A stretch of DNA of 64,000 nucleotides, taken from contig NC_008577.1 in NCBI RefSeq assembly GCF_000203935.1, positions 2,852,001 through 2,916,000 of the forward strand, given 5' to 3'. The position numbers and the translations under genes are program-made. Each line of letters begins with the position of its first letter. Positions within the stretch are counted from its first letter, which is position 1. The notes under the pieces are model-generated. The model did no database searches. It was not told the DNA's origin and saw nothing but the letters and a program-made list of their open reading frames with translations. Source of the stretch: Shewanella sp. ANA-3. Lineage in GTDB: Bacteria; Pseudomonadota; Gammaproteobacteria; Enterobacterales; Shewanellaceae. Shown piece after piece: positions 63,961 to 64,000 of this stretch.

Positions 63961-64000
63961 ATATCTTAAAAATGCTTATTTTGAGGACCTTAGAGCAATA

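Noticed and set aside
1..64000. CRISPR array, tRNA, rRNA or riboswitch
   Set aside because: No regularly spaced direct repeats, no cloverleaf with CCA-type ends and no conserved riboswitch core were recognised on either strand by eye; a covariance search could still find a small RNA.

Overview
The window is chromosomal DNA of a gammaproteobacterium, almost certainly Shewanella. The case rests on gene content and order: minCDE beside ycgL, ycgN, rnd and fadD; a proteobacterial dedicated sortase system (sortase, VIT/VWA target, PdsO, PdsR, PdsS); an MsrB-MsrA fusion; hdfR divergent from maoP; yejK divergent from yejLM; and integron cassettes without a nearby integrase. No rRNA, tRNA or CRISPR array was recognised. 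Nearly all of the DNA is ordinary core genome with dense, short operons and clear rho-independent terminators.

Layout. 1-5909: the 3'-truncated start of an AsmA-like gene, an RraA-family gene, a small coiled-coil gene, a DUF885 lipoprotein, an RhlE-type DEAD-box helicase and ppiB. 6018-7726: an IS1634-type insertion sequence. 7881-12840: ycgN, an MltB-like lytic transglycosylase whose catalytic Glu reads as Val, ycgL, minCDE and rnd. 12912-18477: fadD, an alpha/beta hydrolase, an exported methyltransferase-like protein, a membrane metalloprotease overlapping a small gene, and tsaB. 18854-23888: hemB, msrBA, a 2-oxoglutarate/Fe(II) oxygenase, ylqF and an unknown gene.

24080-25443 is the main accessory island: two integron gene cassettes transcribed on the minus strand, each ending in an attC site whose R'' core contains the stop codon, with no integrase in view (a CALIN). 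It is followed by odd GCGCATGCGC palindromes and one copy of a roughly 190-bp hairpin-rich repeat. A second copy lies in opposite orientation at the far right (63648-63839).

26032-35872: LMW protein phosphatase, a membrane protein, exported ATP-dependent DNA ligase, dgkA, hdfR/maoP/RimK-like ligase, an outer-membrane barrel protein, an M28 peptidase and a diguanylate cyclase. 36107-43011: the sortase system, where the sortase should anchor or process the LPQTS-bearing VWA protein, PdsO is the associated OmpA-like protein and PdsR/PdsS the dedicated two-component pair. 43136-50513: metC, creA, yegD, then ppk1-ppx (polyphosphate synthesis and breakdown) behind a candidate PhoB box. 50599-63538: a K+ channel with a C-terminal zinc ribbon, an L,D-transpeptidase-like protein, YecM, a DUF5062 protein, an M23 peptidase, a double-domain PTPS/QueD protein, ccpA, yejK/yejL/yejM, an Old Yellow Enzyme with a divergent LysR regulator, and a PAS-GGDEF protein. 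The last bases hold a LexA-box candidate that would control a gene beyond the window.
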